Assembly: GCA_030613285.1 (NCBI GenBank)
Contig: JAUWME010000027.1
Coordinates: 1 to 11,884, forward strand
Direction: 5' to 3'
DNA length: 11,884 nucleotides
Source of the DNA: Candidatus Zymogenus sp.
GTDB lineage: Bacteria > Desulfobacterota > Zymogenia > Zymogenales > Zymogenaceae
The notes beneath the pieces are model-generated. The model was not told where the DNA came from. It worked only from the letters and a program-made list of their open reading frames with translations, and did no database searches. Shown here in pieces: positions 1 to 7,574 of this stretch; the first letter of the stretch is position 1; the number at the start of each line of letters is the position of its first letter. A program made the position numbers and the translations under genes.

Positions 1-50
1 TCAACATCATATTCAACATCACCATTTTCGATCACGTAGCACAACTTAAA

Positions 51-509
51 CTAAAAAAAACCCGGGCCGCCCATCTGGGAGATGAAAAAGAAATTGTTCA
101 TAGCATGGAAAGTGGGGAGAGCGCCAGCCCTCCTGACGGCCACCACAGAGACGCCTACTTTCCTTTTTAACATATCGTCGTTTGATCTGGAAACAAACCC
201 CGCGCGATCGATCAGAGAGCTCATGTTTGAAGAGATAGTGGAAAAGTAGACCGGGGAGCCGAGGATAATTCCATCTGCACTAAGCATCGCTTCGATGTAT
301 CTGTTCATCTCGTCATTGGTTATTGAGCATTTCTTGTCCCGGTTTTCAGAGCACTTCATGCATGCCTGACAATCAATGAGATTTTTCCCGGCCAGTTGAA
401 ACAACTCCGTCTCAATGCCCTCTTTTTTTAGTTCATCGAAGACATGGTTGATGAGAGTGGCGGTGTTTCCATCCTTTCGTGAGCTTGCGTTAAATGCAAT
501 AACTTTCAT
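51..509 (-). CDS. Iron-sulfur flavoprotein / NAD(P)H-dependent FMN reductase family, C-terminally truncated
   Basis: Flavodoxin-like oxidoreductase expected to bind FMN and move electrons in the cytoplasm; the substrate is unknown. The N-terminus MKVIAFNASSRKDGNT contains the FMN phosphate loop (SSRxDGNT, residues 9-16). Residues 47-61 hold C47-x2-C50-x2-C53-x7-C61, the compact cysteine motif of iron-sulfur flavoproteins that carry a 4Fe-4S cluster. GSPVYFSTISSNMSSLIDR (about 85-103) is the usual second flavin-contact block. The ATG is preceded by AGGAGA at good spacing. Family members usually run to about 180-200 residues and continue after a PGS/T-YWN-like segment. Here the protein stops at residue 152, directly after GGPG, when the reading frame enters an eight-T run (53-60 on the + strand). 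Changing that run by one or two bases does not restore a recognisable C-terminus, so this looks like a real 3' loss or an assembly join. It lies alone, beyond the likely terminator of the prfB operon. The family call is firm; activity is doubtful. Confidence 0.8.
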   Translation of the reverse strand: MKVIAFNASSRKDGNTATLINHVFDELKKEGIETELFQLAGKNLIDCQACMKCSENRDKKCSITNDEMNRYIEAMLSADGIILGSPVYFSTISSNMSSLIDRAGFVSRSNDDMLKRKVGVSVVAVRRAGALPTFHAMNNFFFISQMGGPGFF

Positions 510-537
510 CTATTTTCTCCTATAATAAAAGCTATTT

Positions 538-656
538 TGTCATTCCCCACTTGATTGGGAATCCAGATTGATATTTTTTAATAATTTCCCACTTCCAAAG
601 GAAATAAAACTATGGTTTTATTTTAGCATGGATTCCCGTTTTCTAAGGGAATAACA
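538..656. repeat. Small palindromic intergenic repeat (MITE/REP-like) with terminal inverted repeats
   Basis: The left end (538-566) reads TGTCATTCCC-N9-GGGAATCCAG. The right end (627-656), read on the opposite strand, is TGTTATTCCC-N9-GGGAATCCATG. The two ends are therefore inverted copies that match at TGTyATTCCC and GGGAATCCA, and each is itself a small palindrome with a 9-nt centre. Between them lies a further perfect stem, AATAAAAC-TATG-GTTTTATT (603-622). The TCATTCCC...GGGAATCCAG pattern is typical of short non-coding repeats found many times in proteobacterial genomes. No coding potential is seen. The copy number in this genome cannot be judged from one window. Confidence 0.6.
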
Positions 657-754
657 GATAGTGCTTTGTTACAATACAACCCGATTGCTTTGTCGCCAAA
701 GCTCCTCTTGAATGACATTAAAGGGGCAATGACAAATAGTAGCTATTACCGCCC

Positions 755-782
755 AAGAAAACTATCTGATAATATTCAGATA
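755..782 (-). terminator. Candidate intrinsic terminator of the prfB operon
   Basis: Reading leftward after the prfB stop, a perfect 7-bp stem TATCTGA / TCAGATA (782-776 and 769-763) encloses a 6-nt loop and is followed by GTTTTCTT (762-755). It lies about 43 bp past the stop. The stem is AT-rich, so termination may be only partial. The remainder of the 510-824 gap outside this hairpin and the repeat shows no gene or other clear signal. Confidence 0.45.
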
Positions 783-824
783 CTCAAAATTTGTGATGAC
801 CCCTTTTTATAAAGCGATGTCCCA

Positions 825-1932
825 CTATGAGCCTTCAGACAGCAGGAATGTCTCGATAAATTTATCGATGTCCCCATCCATAACCGCATCGACGTTTCCA
901 ACCTCAACTCCCGTCCGGTGATCCTTAACCAGCCTGTAGGGCTGCATGGTGTATGTCCTGATCTGGCTCCCCCATGAAATTTTCTTCTTCTCGCTGTGGA
1001 GGGCCTCCTGTTTTGTCCTCTCCTGTTCAAGGTAGTTTTCATAGAGCCGGGACTTTAATATCTTCATGGCAATGGTTTTGTTTCTGTGTTGGGACTTTTC
1101 GTTACTGCAGGTAACCACGATGTTTGTGGGTAGATGAGTGATACGAACGGCGCTGTCGGTTTTGTTGACGTGCTGACCCCCGGCGCCTGACGCCCTGAAG
1201 GTATCAATCCTCAAGTCTTTCTCGACAATTTCAATATCGATATCATCATCAATCTGGGGAGACACAAAGACCGACGCAAAGGAAGTGTGTCTCCTTTTTC
1301 CGGTGTCGAAGGGGGAGATGCGTATTAGACGGTGCACGCCTACCTCCGCCTTGAGAAGCCCAAAAGCATAATCGCCGTCAACAAGAAACGTGATGTTTTT
1401 GATGCCCGCCTCATCGCCTCGCAATAGATCAACGATATTGATTTTAAAATCCTTCGATTCTATCCAACGGCCGTACATCCGAAAGAGCATCTCGGCCCAG
1501 TCCTGGGCCTCCGTGCCCCCAGCGCCGGAGTTTATCTGAACGATGGCGGAGTTCCTGTCGTTTTCGCCGGAGAGCATCCGCTTGGTCTCCATGGAAGTGA
1601 GTTCAGCTTCGAGATGCTCGAATTTGTCAGAAATCTCACCAACAGCATCCTCATCGCCTTCATTAAACAACTCGATAAGAATTGGAAGCTCTTCAAGATC
1701 ACTCTCTTTTTCAGAAATCCATGTCAATTTATCTTCTATGAGGGTTTTTTCTTTTCCAACTTTTTTTGCCCCATCCGAATCGTTCCAGAAATCTGGGGAC
1801 GACATGATTTTATCAAGCTCGTTTCGTCTCTTTTGAAGACCATCTGGTTCAAAGAAACCCCCGTAAAATCTGAAAACGATCCTCAAATGCTTTAAGTTCT
1901 TGAGTAAAATCTATTGATGAATCAACAGCCAT
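825..1932 (-). CDS. prfB: Peptide chain release factor 2 (RF2), expressed through programmed +1 frameshifting
   Basis: Class I release factor that reads UAA and UGA in the ribosomal A site and triggers hydrolysis of peptidyl-tRNA. The true start is the ATG at 1932-1930, preceded by AAGGAG at 7-nt spacing. It opens a 27-codon leader, MAVDSSIDFTQ...ILRGFL, that ends at an in-frame TGA (1851-1849). A +1 shift on CTT joins it to EPDGLQKRRNELDKIM and gives a 368-residue product, close to the usual length of about 365. In that numbering the stop-codon-reading tripeptide SPF is at 206-208 (RISPFDTGKRRH) and the catalytic GGQ is at 251-253 (RASGAGGQHVNKTDSA). A single-frame call would begin at 1886 with a spurious 12-residue N-terminus. 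It is the last gene of the leftward operon, 69 bp after lnt. RF2 limits its own synthesis through the UGA: scarce RF2 favours the frameshift. Identity is very secure. Confidence 0.97.
1849..1863 (-). promoter_or_regulatory. prfB: prfB programmed +1 ribosomal frameshift site
   Basis: On the coding strand the sequence is CGGGGG-TTT-CTT-TGA. It has the three elements of the RF2 autoregulatory site: an internal Shine-Dalgarno-like G-run (1863-1858), the slippery CTT codon (1854-1852) and the in-frame TGA (1851-1849), with the normal 3-nt spacing between G-run and slippery codon. The E. coli site is AGGGGG-TAT-CTT-TGA-C. Here the first base of the G-run element and the base after TGA (A rather than C) differ. 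The protein on both sides matches RF2, so the stop is neither a mutation nor a sequencing error. Confidence 0.95.
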
Positions 1933-1956
1933 GTGTTATCTCCTTGAAATCAGTTT

Positions 1957-1984
1957 TGTATAATGTACTCACCCTGTTGAAGAA
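1957..1984 (-). promoter_or_regulatory. Weak candidate promoter for prfB
   Basis: Leftward TTCTTC (1984-1979), a 16-nt spacer and TATACA (1962-1957) lie in the 69-bp lnt-prfB gap, about 25 bp before the prfB ATG. The -35 element is poor and read-through from lnt is also possible, so this is only a suggestion. Confidence 0.2.
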
Positions 1985-2001
1985 AATCAAGACCAAATTT
2001 G

Positions 2002-3615
2002 TCACGCGCGCTTTTTTGTCCAGAAGCCCTTGGCAATACTAAATAGATGAATCAAAAAGGGCAAGAAAAAGGCGAGGGTAACAATCTGGGCGAAGATGTC
2101 TCCGAATCGTGTGTAAAAAGTAAGCCTATTTTTTGCCACTACTTTTCCTATTACAACCTTCCGTTTGAAGATGGGGGTTTGACACTCCACCCTGCCTGTG
2201 GTGTGAACGATGGCAGTGATGCCCGTGTTGGCCGAGCGAACCAATGGGATTCTGGTTTCGACGGCCCTGATTCTGGACATGGCAAAATGTTGGTAGGGTG
2301 CACTGGTTTTCCCAAACCATGCGTCGTTGGTTTTGTTGATAATTAGTACCGCTCCTTTTTTTGCATATTCTCTGGTTGCTTTAGGGAAGATTGCCTCATA
2401 GCAGATGAGGGTACCCACAGGGCCGAAGTCGGTTTTTAGAGGGTCATCGTTTTCCCCCGGCATAAAATCCCCGACGCCTTGGACGATTTTATCCACAAAA
2501 AAGAAGAGCTTTTTTAGAGGGACATATTCGGCGAAGGGGACGAGATGAATTTTGTCGTATTTGTTCACAATCTGGCCTTTGGAATTTAAGAGGTAGGCGC
2601 TGTTGAAGTATCTGTATCGATCTCCCTCAATACTCTCTTCGATGAGGACATCCGGCGTTCCGAAAAAAAGGTGGGTACCTGTATTTTTTGCCAGGGCCTC
2701 GACCCTTGGTCTGTAGAGTTTGTGCAATCTGAAGAAGAATGGAGTTGCCGTCTCCGGCAAGATAATGATGTCGGGATTCGCTTCTCTCGCAGATAGCGTC
2801 ATTTCTTCATAGATTGATATCGTGTTCTCTTGATTGGCTGGATCCCACTTTAAGTCTTGGCGGATGTTCCCCTGGATTAGCGCCACGGTGATTTCACGCC
2901 CCAAGTCGGTTTTCTTTGTCTCCCTTTTGATTGCATAAAGGCCGTAGGTGAGAAGGATTGCAACAAGGGTGATTGAAATTATGGATTCGACCCAAGGGAA
3001 TTTTTTTCTGTCTCCCGCAAATGTTGACAAGATAAGATAGATGGCGGCATTTACAGCAGCTATTGCAAAAGTGACGCCGAATATACCCGTGATGTCTAAT
3101 ATCTGAATTATTGGAAGAAATGGGATCTGGGAATGTCCAAGAAAACCCCAGGGGAATCCGGTAAATAGTACCCCCCGAAGATATTCCAGAGCGACAAAGG
3201 AGATGGGTACCGATACAAATTCGGAGAGCCCAAACTTCTCCCTTGTCCACGAAACGAATGCAGAAAAGACCGCACTGTAGATTGAGACGTAGGTAACAAG
3301 GAGTATTGTAATAAGTACCCCAAGAAACATTGGAACGCCGCCAAAGCGAGAGGCTGGAAGTGCTGTCCAGTAAAAAACGCCAAGGTTAGCAAAAACTCCG
3401 AAGGTAAATCCCAAAACCAAGGCCTTGTATGGCCGATAGTCTTTGATGGCAAAAAGAAGGGGTACAACCGAGATCCAAGCCAAAATTGCCATCGACGGGG
3501 CAGGCTGAGAAAGGGCATAGAGACACCCTCCAAATCCCGACAGGAGAAGGTCTCCTGCCCACTTTAGGCTCAATTTTTTATTAGATTGTTTCTGTCCCTT
3601 TTTTTTATCTTTCAT
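2002..3615 (-). CDS. lnt: Apolipoprotein N-acyltransferase
   Basis: Inner-membrane enzyme that transfers an acyl chain from phospholipid to the N-terminal diacylglyceryl-cysteine of lipoproteins, the last step before Lol sorting to the outer membrane. At 537 residues it is full length. After a lysine-rich cytoplasmic start come about six hydrophobic segments between residues 20 and 228, including the conserved LEYLRGVLFTGFPWGFLGHSQ-type block (143-163). The nitrilase-like periplasmic domain follows (about 240-490) with the whole catalytic triad: E288 in LPETA, K355 in YDKIHLVPFAEY and C405 in LICYE. NDAWFG (430-435) and RIRAVETRIPLVRSANTG (448-465) are also typical. A final membrane helix (about 508-527) and a basic tail end the protein. 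The ATG follows GGAAGAAC at suitable spacing. It lies 145 bp after ybeY and 69 bp before prfB. Its presence implies a diderm envelope. No CBS/CorC-type gene lies between ybeY and lnt, as it does in many relatives. Confidence 0.96.
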   Translation of the reverse strand: MKDKKKGQKQSNKKLSLKWAGDLLLSGFGGCLYALSQPAPSMAILAWISVVPLLFAIKDYRPYKALVLGFTFGVFANLGVFYWTALPASRFGGVPMFLGVLITILLVTYVSIYSAVFSAFVSWTREKFGLSEFVSVPISFVALEYLRGVLFTGFPWGFLGHSQIPFLPIIQILDITGIFGVTFAIAAVNAAIYLILSTFAGDRKKFPWVESIISITLVAILLTYGLYAIKRETKKTDLGREITVALIQGNIRQDLKWDPANQENTISIYEEMTLSAREANPDIIILPETATPFFFRLHKLYRPRVEALAKNTGTHLFFGTPDVLIEESIEGDRYRYFNSAYLLNSKGQIVNKYDKIHLVPFAEYVPLKKLFFFVDKIVQGVGDFMPGENDDPLKTDFGPVGTLICYEAIFPKATREYAKKGAVLIINKTNDAWFGKTSAPYQHFAMSRIRAVETRIPLVRSANTGITAIVHTTGRVECQTPIFKRKVVIGKVVAKNRLTFYTRFGDIFAQIVTLAFFLPFLIHLFSIAKGFWTKKRA

Positions 3616-3695
3616 TTTTAGTTCTTCCGGATTTTTAATTCATGACTTTAAATATCTAAAAAGTTTGAATACTATTTTTCCCTCGCAACGTAGTA

Positions 3696-3742
3696 CAAAG
3701 GGCTTAAACCCCTTGACTGTCGCTTTGACCGACTGAGGCGAC
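3696..3742. other. Two potential stem-loops in the ybeY-lnt spacer
   Basis: In the leftward transcript, 3715-3696 can fold as CAAGGGGT / GCCCTTTG, an 8-bp stem with two G-U pairs and a UUAA loop. Just upstream, GTCGC / GCGAC (3742-3738 and 3723-3719) can form a 5-bp stem with a 14-nt loop. Neither is followed by a T-run, so they do not look like standard terminators. They could be a degenerate intergenic repeat or an RNA stability or processing element. No function can be assigned. Confidence 0.35.
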
Positions 3743-3760
3743 GTCGACATTTATGTTGAG

Positions 3761-4219
3761 TTATATATGTTGAACCCCGATTAGTGAGAGGAGCCTCGTT
3801 TCCTCTGCCTGCATGAGAGATTCATCTTTTAGCGATGCCCCCTCCTTCGGGTCGTGAAGATATCCCAGAAGGTGCAAAAGCCCGTGAACAATGAGGATGA
3901 GTATCTCGTCTGTGAGGCTTACTCCCCTTGTTGTGGCTTGGCGTTCTGCTGTATCCACACTTATTGCGATGTCTCCAAGTATGTCAATATTTGTGCTATT
4001 GTGAAATTGTTCACCTTGTCCAAACGAGATTACATTTGTTGGCCCATCTCTGTTGAGATAACGCTTGTTTAAGGAGGCAATTGTTTTGTCGTCGGTTAGG
4101 AGTATTGAAAGTTCCGCATTACCCCGTCCCAATTTATCGAGAAGAGTTTGCGCCTTACTCTTAATCGCTTCTATTGTTATCTTGTTTTGATGTATCTCGT
4201 TTTTTATTAGGACCGTCAC
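3761..4219 (-). CDS. ybeY: Endoribonuclease YbeY (rRNA maturation factor)
   Basis: Zinc-dependent single-strand RNase that takes part in 16S rRNA 3'-end maturation and late 70S ribosome quality control. At 152 residues it has normal length. The signature HGLLHLLGYLH (112-122) supplies the three zinc-binding histidines H112, H116 and H122 with the family spacing H-x3-H-x5-H. NKRYLNRDGPTNVISF (51-66) and LGDIAIS (81-87) are also typical. The residue before the third histidine is Leu, where the common motif is GYDH. The start is GTG (4219-4217), preceded by AAGGAG with 10-12 nt spacing. It lies inside the upstream phosphodiesterase gene, giving a 59-bp overlap and probable translational coupling. 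Co-occurrence with phoH is a classical gene neighbourhood. Identity is secure. Confidence 0.95.
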   Translation of the reverse strand: MTVLIKNEIHQNKITIEAIKSKAQTLLDKLGRGNAELSILLTDDKTIASLNKRYLNRDGPTNVISFGQGEQFHNSTNIDILGDIAISVDTAERQATTRGVSLTDEILILIVHGLLHLLGYLHDPKEGASLKDESLMQAEETRLLSLIGVQHI

Positions 4220-6608
4220 CGTTTGGAGACTCCTTTTCTTCTACTTCTTCCTTCTCATGATCGATGACAGGTTCAGGATATTCGATCCTTTGGTGGAAGA
4301 TGCCGTTTAAGACTTGAATGAAGCTATTGCTGATGGCGTCGAGATCCTTGAGGGTGAGTTCACACTGGCCAAGTTGTCCATCCAAAAACAACCTTTCGAT
4401 GATGGATTTGACCATGGCTTCAACTCTTGCCGGTTTTGGGTCGGTGAGTACCTTGGATGCGGCTTCGACATTATCGGCCAAGAGTACCAGACCGGCCTCG
4501 CTGTTTTGTGGCTTTGGCCCTGGATACCTGAAGCTCTTTTCATCTACAGGATTTCCTTTCCCATCGTCAGATTCCAAAGCCTTCTGGTAAAAAAAGTTAA
4601 TCAGGTGTGTTCCGTGGTGTTGCTGTATTACGTCGATGATTTCATCTCCCAGCTTGTGTTTCTTTGCCAGCTCCACACCGTCTTTCACGTGAGAAATCAG
4701 GATGAGACTCGACATATGGGGTGAGAGTTTGTCATGAGGGTTCTGGTTGGATGAAATGTTTTCAATAAAATAGTTCGGTTTTTTAATTTTCCCGATATCG
4801 TGGTAATATGCGCTAACACGGGCAAGTAAAGGATTGGCGCCAATGGCGGTGGCGCCGGCCTCGGCGAGACTTCCCACAATAATACTATGGTGATAAGTTC
4901 CTGGGGCACGAATGACCAAATCTCTCAAAAGCGGGTGATCAAGGTTGGAAAGCTCCACAAGCTTGATATCTGTGGTGTATCCAAAAAGCAATTCCACCAC
5001 CGGTGTTACCCCAAGGACTAAAATAGATGAGATTATTGCGCTGGAAAAACCGAGCAATGAGAAAACAAAAGCGGAGATAATCGTTTTCGGATCTGTGTTT
5101 ATGCTGGAAAGAACGTCGGAGTATAAAATGTTTAGATTACTGATGTTAAGCAAGAGGATTAAAAAAACATTAGTAAGCCCCACAATCAAACCCGCATAGA
5201 GAATGGTGGATCGTTGTTTCGTTTGGGCAACAAGGTGCGCCCCCAAGAGCGATCCAATGAAGAGATAGGTCATAAACAGGATGTCATCGCCCAGGATAAT
5301 GCCAGAAAAAATGGTGGAGAGTACTGCATAGAATATTGCAGACTCGGAGTTCATGACAATCCTTATCAACATTGTTCCGGCAATAATCGGGATTACAAAT
5401 TTGTATGCGGACTCTGGAATGTTTTCATATTGATTGCCGAGGGCACTGGTGATGAGCATCGCAAATTTTGTTAGGACTAAAAAGAACAGAAAGGTAAGGA
5501 TGTAGAGAAGGAGGTCCTTGTTTGACGATTTGAATTTACTAACGTTATTTATGGCAAAGGTGTAAGTGGTAAGTACGAGCACTGATACAAATATCAAAAT
5601 TCCCAGAAAAGCCAGAAGGATATTGTAGTTATAGTCCTTTTCTAATTCGATAATACCATCTAATATCATAAGATTTTCTTTGTCAATTTCTTGTCTTCTC
5701 TCAACTATCGTCTGACCCTTTGTAATATTTATTGTTACGGGTACCACATCATCGATTGCCAATTCCTTTTGCTTGTCGGTTTCACCAAGGTTATATGTAA
5801 CGTTAGGTTTGATAAGCATTAGTGATATCTCTAATGCAGGTGTGACTACTTTTCGTGGAAGTTCTGCAATGGTTTTTTTCGCTTTGTTTTTTACAATTTC
5901 CTTTGCTCTTTCAATGTCAATGATTTTGTCACTATTTGAAATGTAGGTTTTGCTTTTTGTCTGGCTATTGATGAGGATAACCCCATTTTTTTCAATCTCA
6001 GACAATATTATATCATCCGATAAGAGAATATAGTAACCCGACAGGCTTTCGATTAAGAGCTTAATTGCTTTATCGACATCGTTTTCAAAATCCAGTTTTT
6101 TGAGTTCCTCAAAAGCAGTATCTGAGGGCTTCACACCGAGCACATCGAAGAAATCCTTCTTGTTTTCATCGTATAGCGTATTTAGGTTTCCATCAATGGT
6201 GTTGGAATTTGATATTTTCCTCATAGAGTTGAAAGCTAATTCAGTTTTGTCAAAGAGGGAATTCGGGACTGTTCCATCAATATCAAATATCGGAAGTACA
6301 TTATTTATTGCTTCGGTCTTTTTTCTATCCGTGGCCTCTTTGTCGACTATGATATAGTCCCTTGGAGCTGTTATCTCCTTTGTGGCCGGATCTCCCTCTT
6401 TGTATTGAACAATGGAAATTCTGGGTTCGGGTACCATGATGATAGCCAGCACTGTTACGAAAGTTACAAACATCAGTAGGCGCTGGATAGTCGGATTCTT
6501 ATATGTCTCAACATCTAAAAGATAGACTATAGGTTTAAGTATCTTTATGGAATTGAGCTTCTTAATAAATATCCAGTAGATATCGCTTATTTTATTTAGA
6601 AACGTCAT
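4161..6608 (-). CDS. PgpH-type 7TM-HD membrane protein, probable cyclic-di-AMP phosphodiesterase
   Basis: Polytopic protein with a cytoplasmic HD hydrolase, 815 residues as in the family. The order is: cytoplasmic N-terminus; one membrane helix (44-60); a large extracytoplasmic 7TM-HDED-type domain (about 61-328); about seven membrane helices (330-540); then the HD domain (about 570-770) and a charged, disordered tail (from 783). Expected metal ligands are visible: H573/H574 (TYHHSI), HDIG at 603-606, H631 (SPHMS), H640, H664/H665 (QQHHG) and D712 (LADNVEAAS). Studied PgpH proteins hydrolyse c-di-AMP to pApA, so that activity is inferred here by homology. Family members are often encoded between phoH and ybeY, as here. 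The ATG is 7 bp after the phoH stop. The best ribosome-binding sequence, GGAGG, is 15 nt upstream inside the phoH end, a rather long spacing. Family assignment is firm; the exact nucleotide substrate is less certain. Confidence 0.92.
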   Translation of the reverse strand: MTFLNKISDIYWIFIKKLNSIKILKPIVYLLDVETYKNPTIQRLLMFVTFVTVLAIIMVPEPRISIVQYKEGDPATKEITAPRDYIIVDKEATDRKKTEAINNVLPIFDIDGTVPNSLFDKTELAFNSMRKISNSNTIDGNLNTLYDENKKDFFDVLGVKPSDTAFEELKKLDFENDVDKAIKLLIESLSGYYILLSDDIILSEIEKNGVILINSQTKSKTYISNSDKIIDIERAKEIVKNKAKKTIAELPRKVVTPALEISLMLIKPNVTYNLGETDKQKELAIDDVVPVTINITKGQTIVERRQEIDKENLMILDGIIELEKDYNYNILLAFLGILIFVSVLVLTTYTFAINNVSKFKSSNKDLLLYILTFLFFLVLTKFAMLITSALGNQYENIPESAYKFVIPIIAGTMLIRIVMNSESAIFYAVLSTIFSGIILGDDILFMTYLFIGSLLGAHLVAQTKQRSTILYAGLIVGLTNVFLILLLNISNLNILYSDVLSSINTDPKTIISAFVFSLLGFSSAIISSILVLGVTPVVELLFGYTTDIKLVELSNLDHPLLRDLVIRAPGTYHHSIIVGSLAEAGATAIGANPLLARVSAYYHDIGKIKKPNYFIENISSNQNPHDKLSPHMSSLILISHVKDGVELAKKHKLGDEIIDVIQQHHGTHLINFFYQKALESDDGKGNPVDEKSFRYPGPKPQNSEAGLVLLADNVEAASKVLTDPKPARVEAMVKSIIERLFLDGQLGQCELTLKDLDAISNSFIQVLNGIFHQRIEYPEPVIDHEKEEVEEKESPNGDGPNKKRDTSKQDNNRSD

Positions 6609-6615
6609 CTGAGAG

Positions 6616-7572
6616 TTAATTATCCTCCAAAGTGTCGTAGGCCTTTATTATTTCCCTGACCAATCGATGACGAACGACGTCGGTCTCGCTAAAAAAGCAA
6701 AACTCGATGCCATCGATATTGTTTAATATATTCTTTGCCTCTACAAGTCCAGAGATTTTATCGGTGGGGAGGTCAATCTGGGTTATGTCTCCTGTGATGA
6801 CGGTTTTTGAATTGAAACCAAGTCTTGTTAAAAACATCTTCATTTGTTCTCTGGTTGTGTTTTGGGCCTCGTCAAGAACAATAAACGAGTCGTTTAGGGT
6901 TCTTCCACGCATGAAGGCCAGGGGTGCCACTTCAATAATTCCCTTGTCGATAAGGCGCTGGGCCTTGTCAAAGTCCATCATGTCGTGCAGGGCGTCATAG
7001 ATGGGCCTTAGGTACGGGTTAATTTTTTCATTGATGTCCCCCGGAAGAAAGCCCAGCTTTTCACCGGCTTCCACGGCAGGTCTTGTCAGTATTACCCTGT
7101 CAACTATTCCTTTTGTGATAAGATTCATCGCCATTGCCATTGCGAGGTAAGTCTTACCCGTTCCCGCAGGTCCGATTCCAAAGACAATATCAAAATTTCT
7201 TATGGCATCAATGTATTTTTTTTGGGCCAGGCTTTTTGGTGTAATGTTCTTCTTTTTCGATGAAATATAGACCGTATCGAGAAATATTTCCTTCAGTTTA
7301 ATTTTTCTGTTGGACCTTAGGATTCTTAGTGCAAAGTCGATATCTGGTGAGAAGATAGGATATCCCTCCTCTAAAAGTCCATAGAGTTGGATGAGCAGAT
7401 TTCGGCTTATTTCCACCTCGTCTTTGTCTCCAGATATACTGACCGATGCACCACGTGCAGAAATTCTTGTGCCAGTGTCTTCTTCGATAATTGTAAGGTG
7501 GGTGTTATGTTCGCCGAAAAGAGTGCGGACAAGATCATTATCATCGAATTCAATTTTAGCAGTGCTGTCCAA
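6616..7572 (-). CDS. PhoH family ATPase (PhoH-like protein)
   Basis: Cytoplasmic P-loop NTPase related to the helicase domain of superfamily 1, thought to act in RNA metabolism together with YbeY. At 318 residues it has the normal length. An N-terminal KH-like segment (about 13-65, [16 protein letters not shown]...) precedes the ATPase. Walker A is GPAGTGKT (134-141), followed by [17 protein letters not shown] (163-179), Walker [11 protein letters not shown] (231-240) and the sensor-like VITGD (258-262). The start is TTG at 7572-7570, only 2 bp after the stop of the upstream PATAN gene, so translation is probably coupled. No strong Shine-Dalgarno is visible (GAGAT about 9 nt upstream). The next gene begins 7 bp downstream. 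Identity as PhoH family is secure; the biochemical role of the family is still poorly defined. Confidence 0.94.
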   Translation of the reverse strand: MDSTAKIEFDDNDLVRTLFGEHNTHLTIIEEDTGTRISARGASVSISGDKDEVEISRNLLIQLYGLLEEGYPIFSPDIDFALRILRSNRKIKLKEIFLDTVYISSKKKNITPKSLAQKKYIDAIRNFDIVFGIGPAGTGKTYLAMAMAMNLITKGIVDRVILTRPAVEAGEKLGFLPGDINEKINPYLRPIYDALHDMMDFDKAQRLIDKGIIEVAPLAFMRGRTLNDSFIVLDEAQNTTREQMKMFLTRLGFNSKTVITGDITQIDLPTDKISGLVEAKNILNNIDGIEFCFFSETDVVRHRLVREIIKAYDTLEDN

Positions 7573-7574
7573 AT

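Noticed and set aside
1..50. Short open frames at the left edge (for example leftward FKLCYVIENGDVEYDV) and an 8-bp direct repeat CAACATCA
   Set aside because: The stretch is too short to tell a gene end or start from chance, and neither frame restores the flavoprotein C-terminus.
510..824. A hidden small gene, tRNA or CRISPR in the largest intergenic gap
   Set aside because: No tRNA cloverleaf, evenly spaced direct repeats or ribosome-binding-site-led ORF is visible; the palindromic repeat and a terminator-like hairpin explain the structure.
1886..1888. ATG at 1886 as the prfB start
   Set aside because: It yields a non-conserved N-terminus and skips the leader and recoding site that match RF2 exactly.
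1543..1895. Rightward open frames opposite prfB
   Set aside because: They are antisense to strongly conserved RF2 sequence and to the frameshift site, with no independent evidence.
2894..3533. Leftward open frames of 118 and 141 codons inside lnt
   Set aside because: They are out of frame with the conserved Lnt membrane region and have cysteine- and proline-rich compositions typical of shifted reads.
4314..4724. 136-codon rightward open frame
   Set aside because: It lies wholly opposite the conserved HD domain of the phosphodiesterase, has no family likeness and no convincing ribosome-binding site; it is an antisense shadow.
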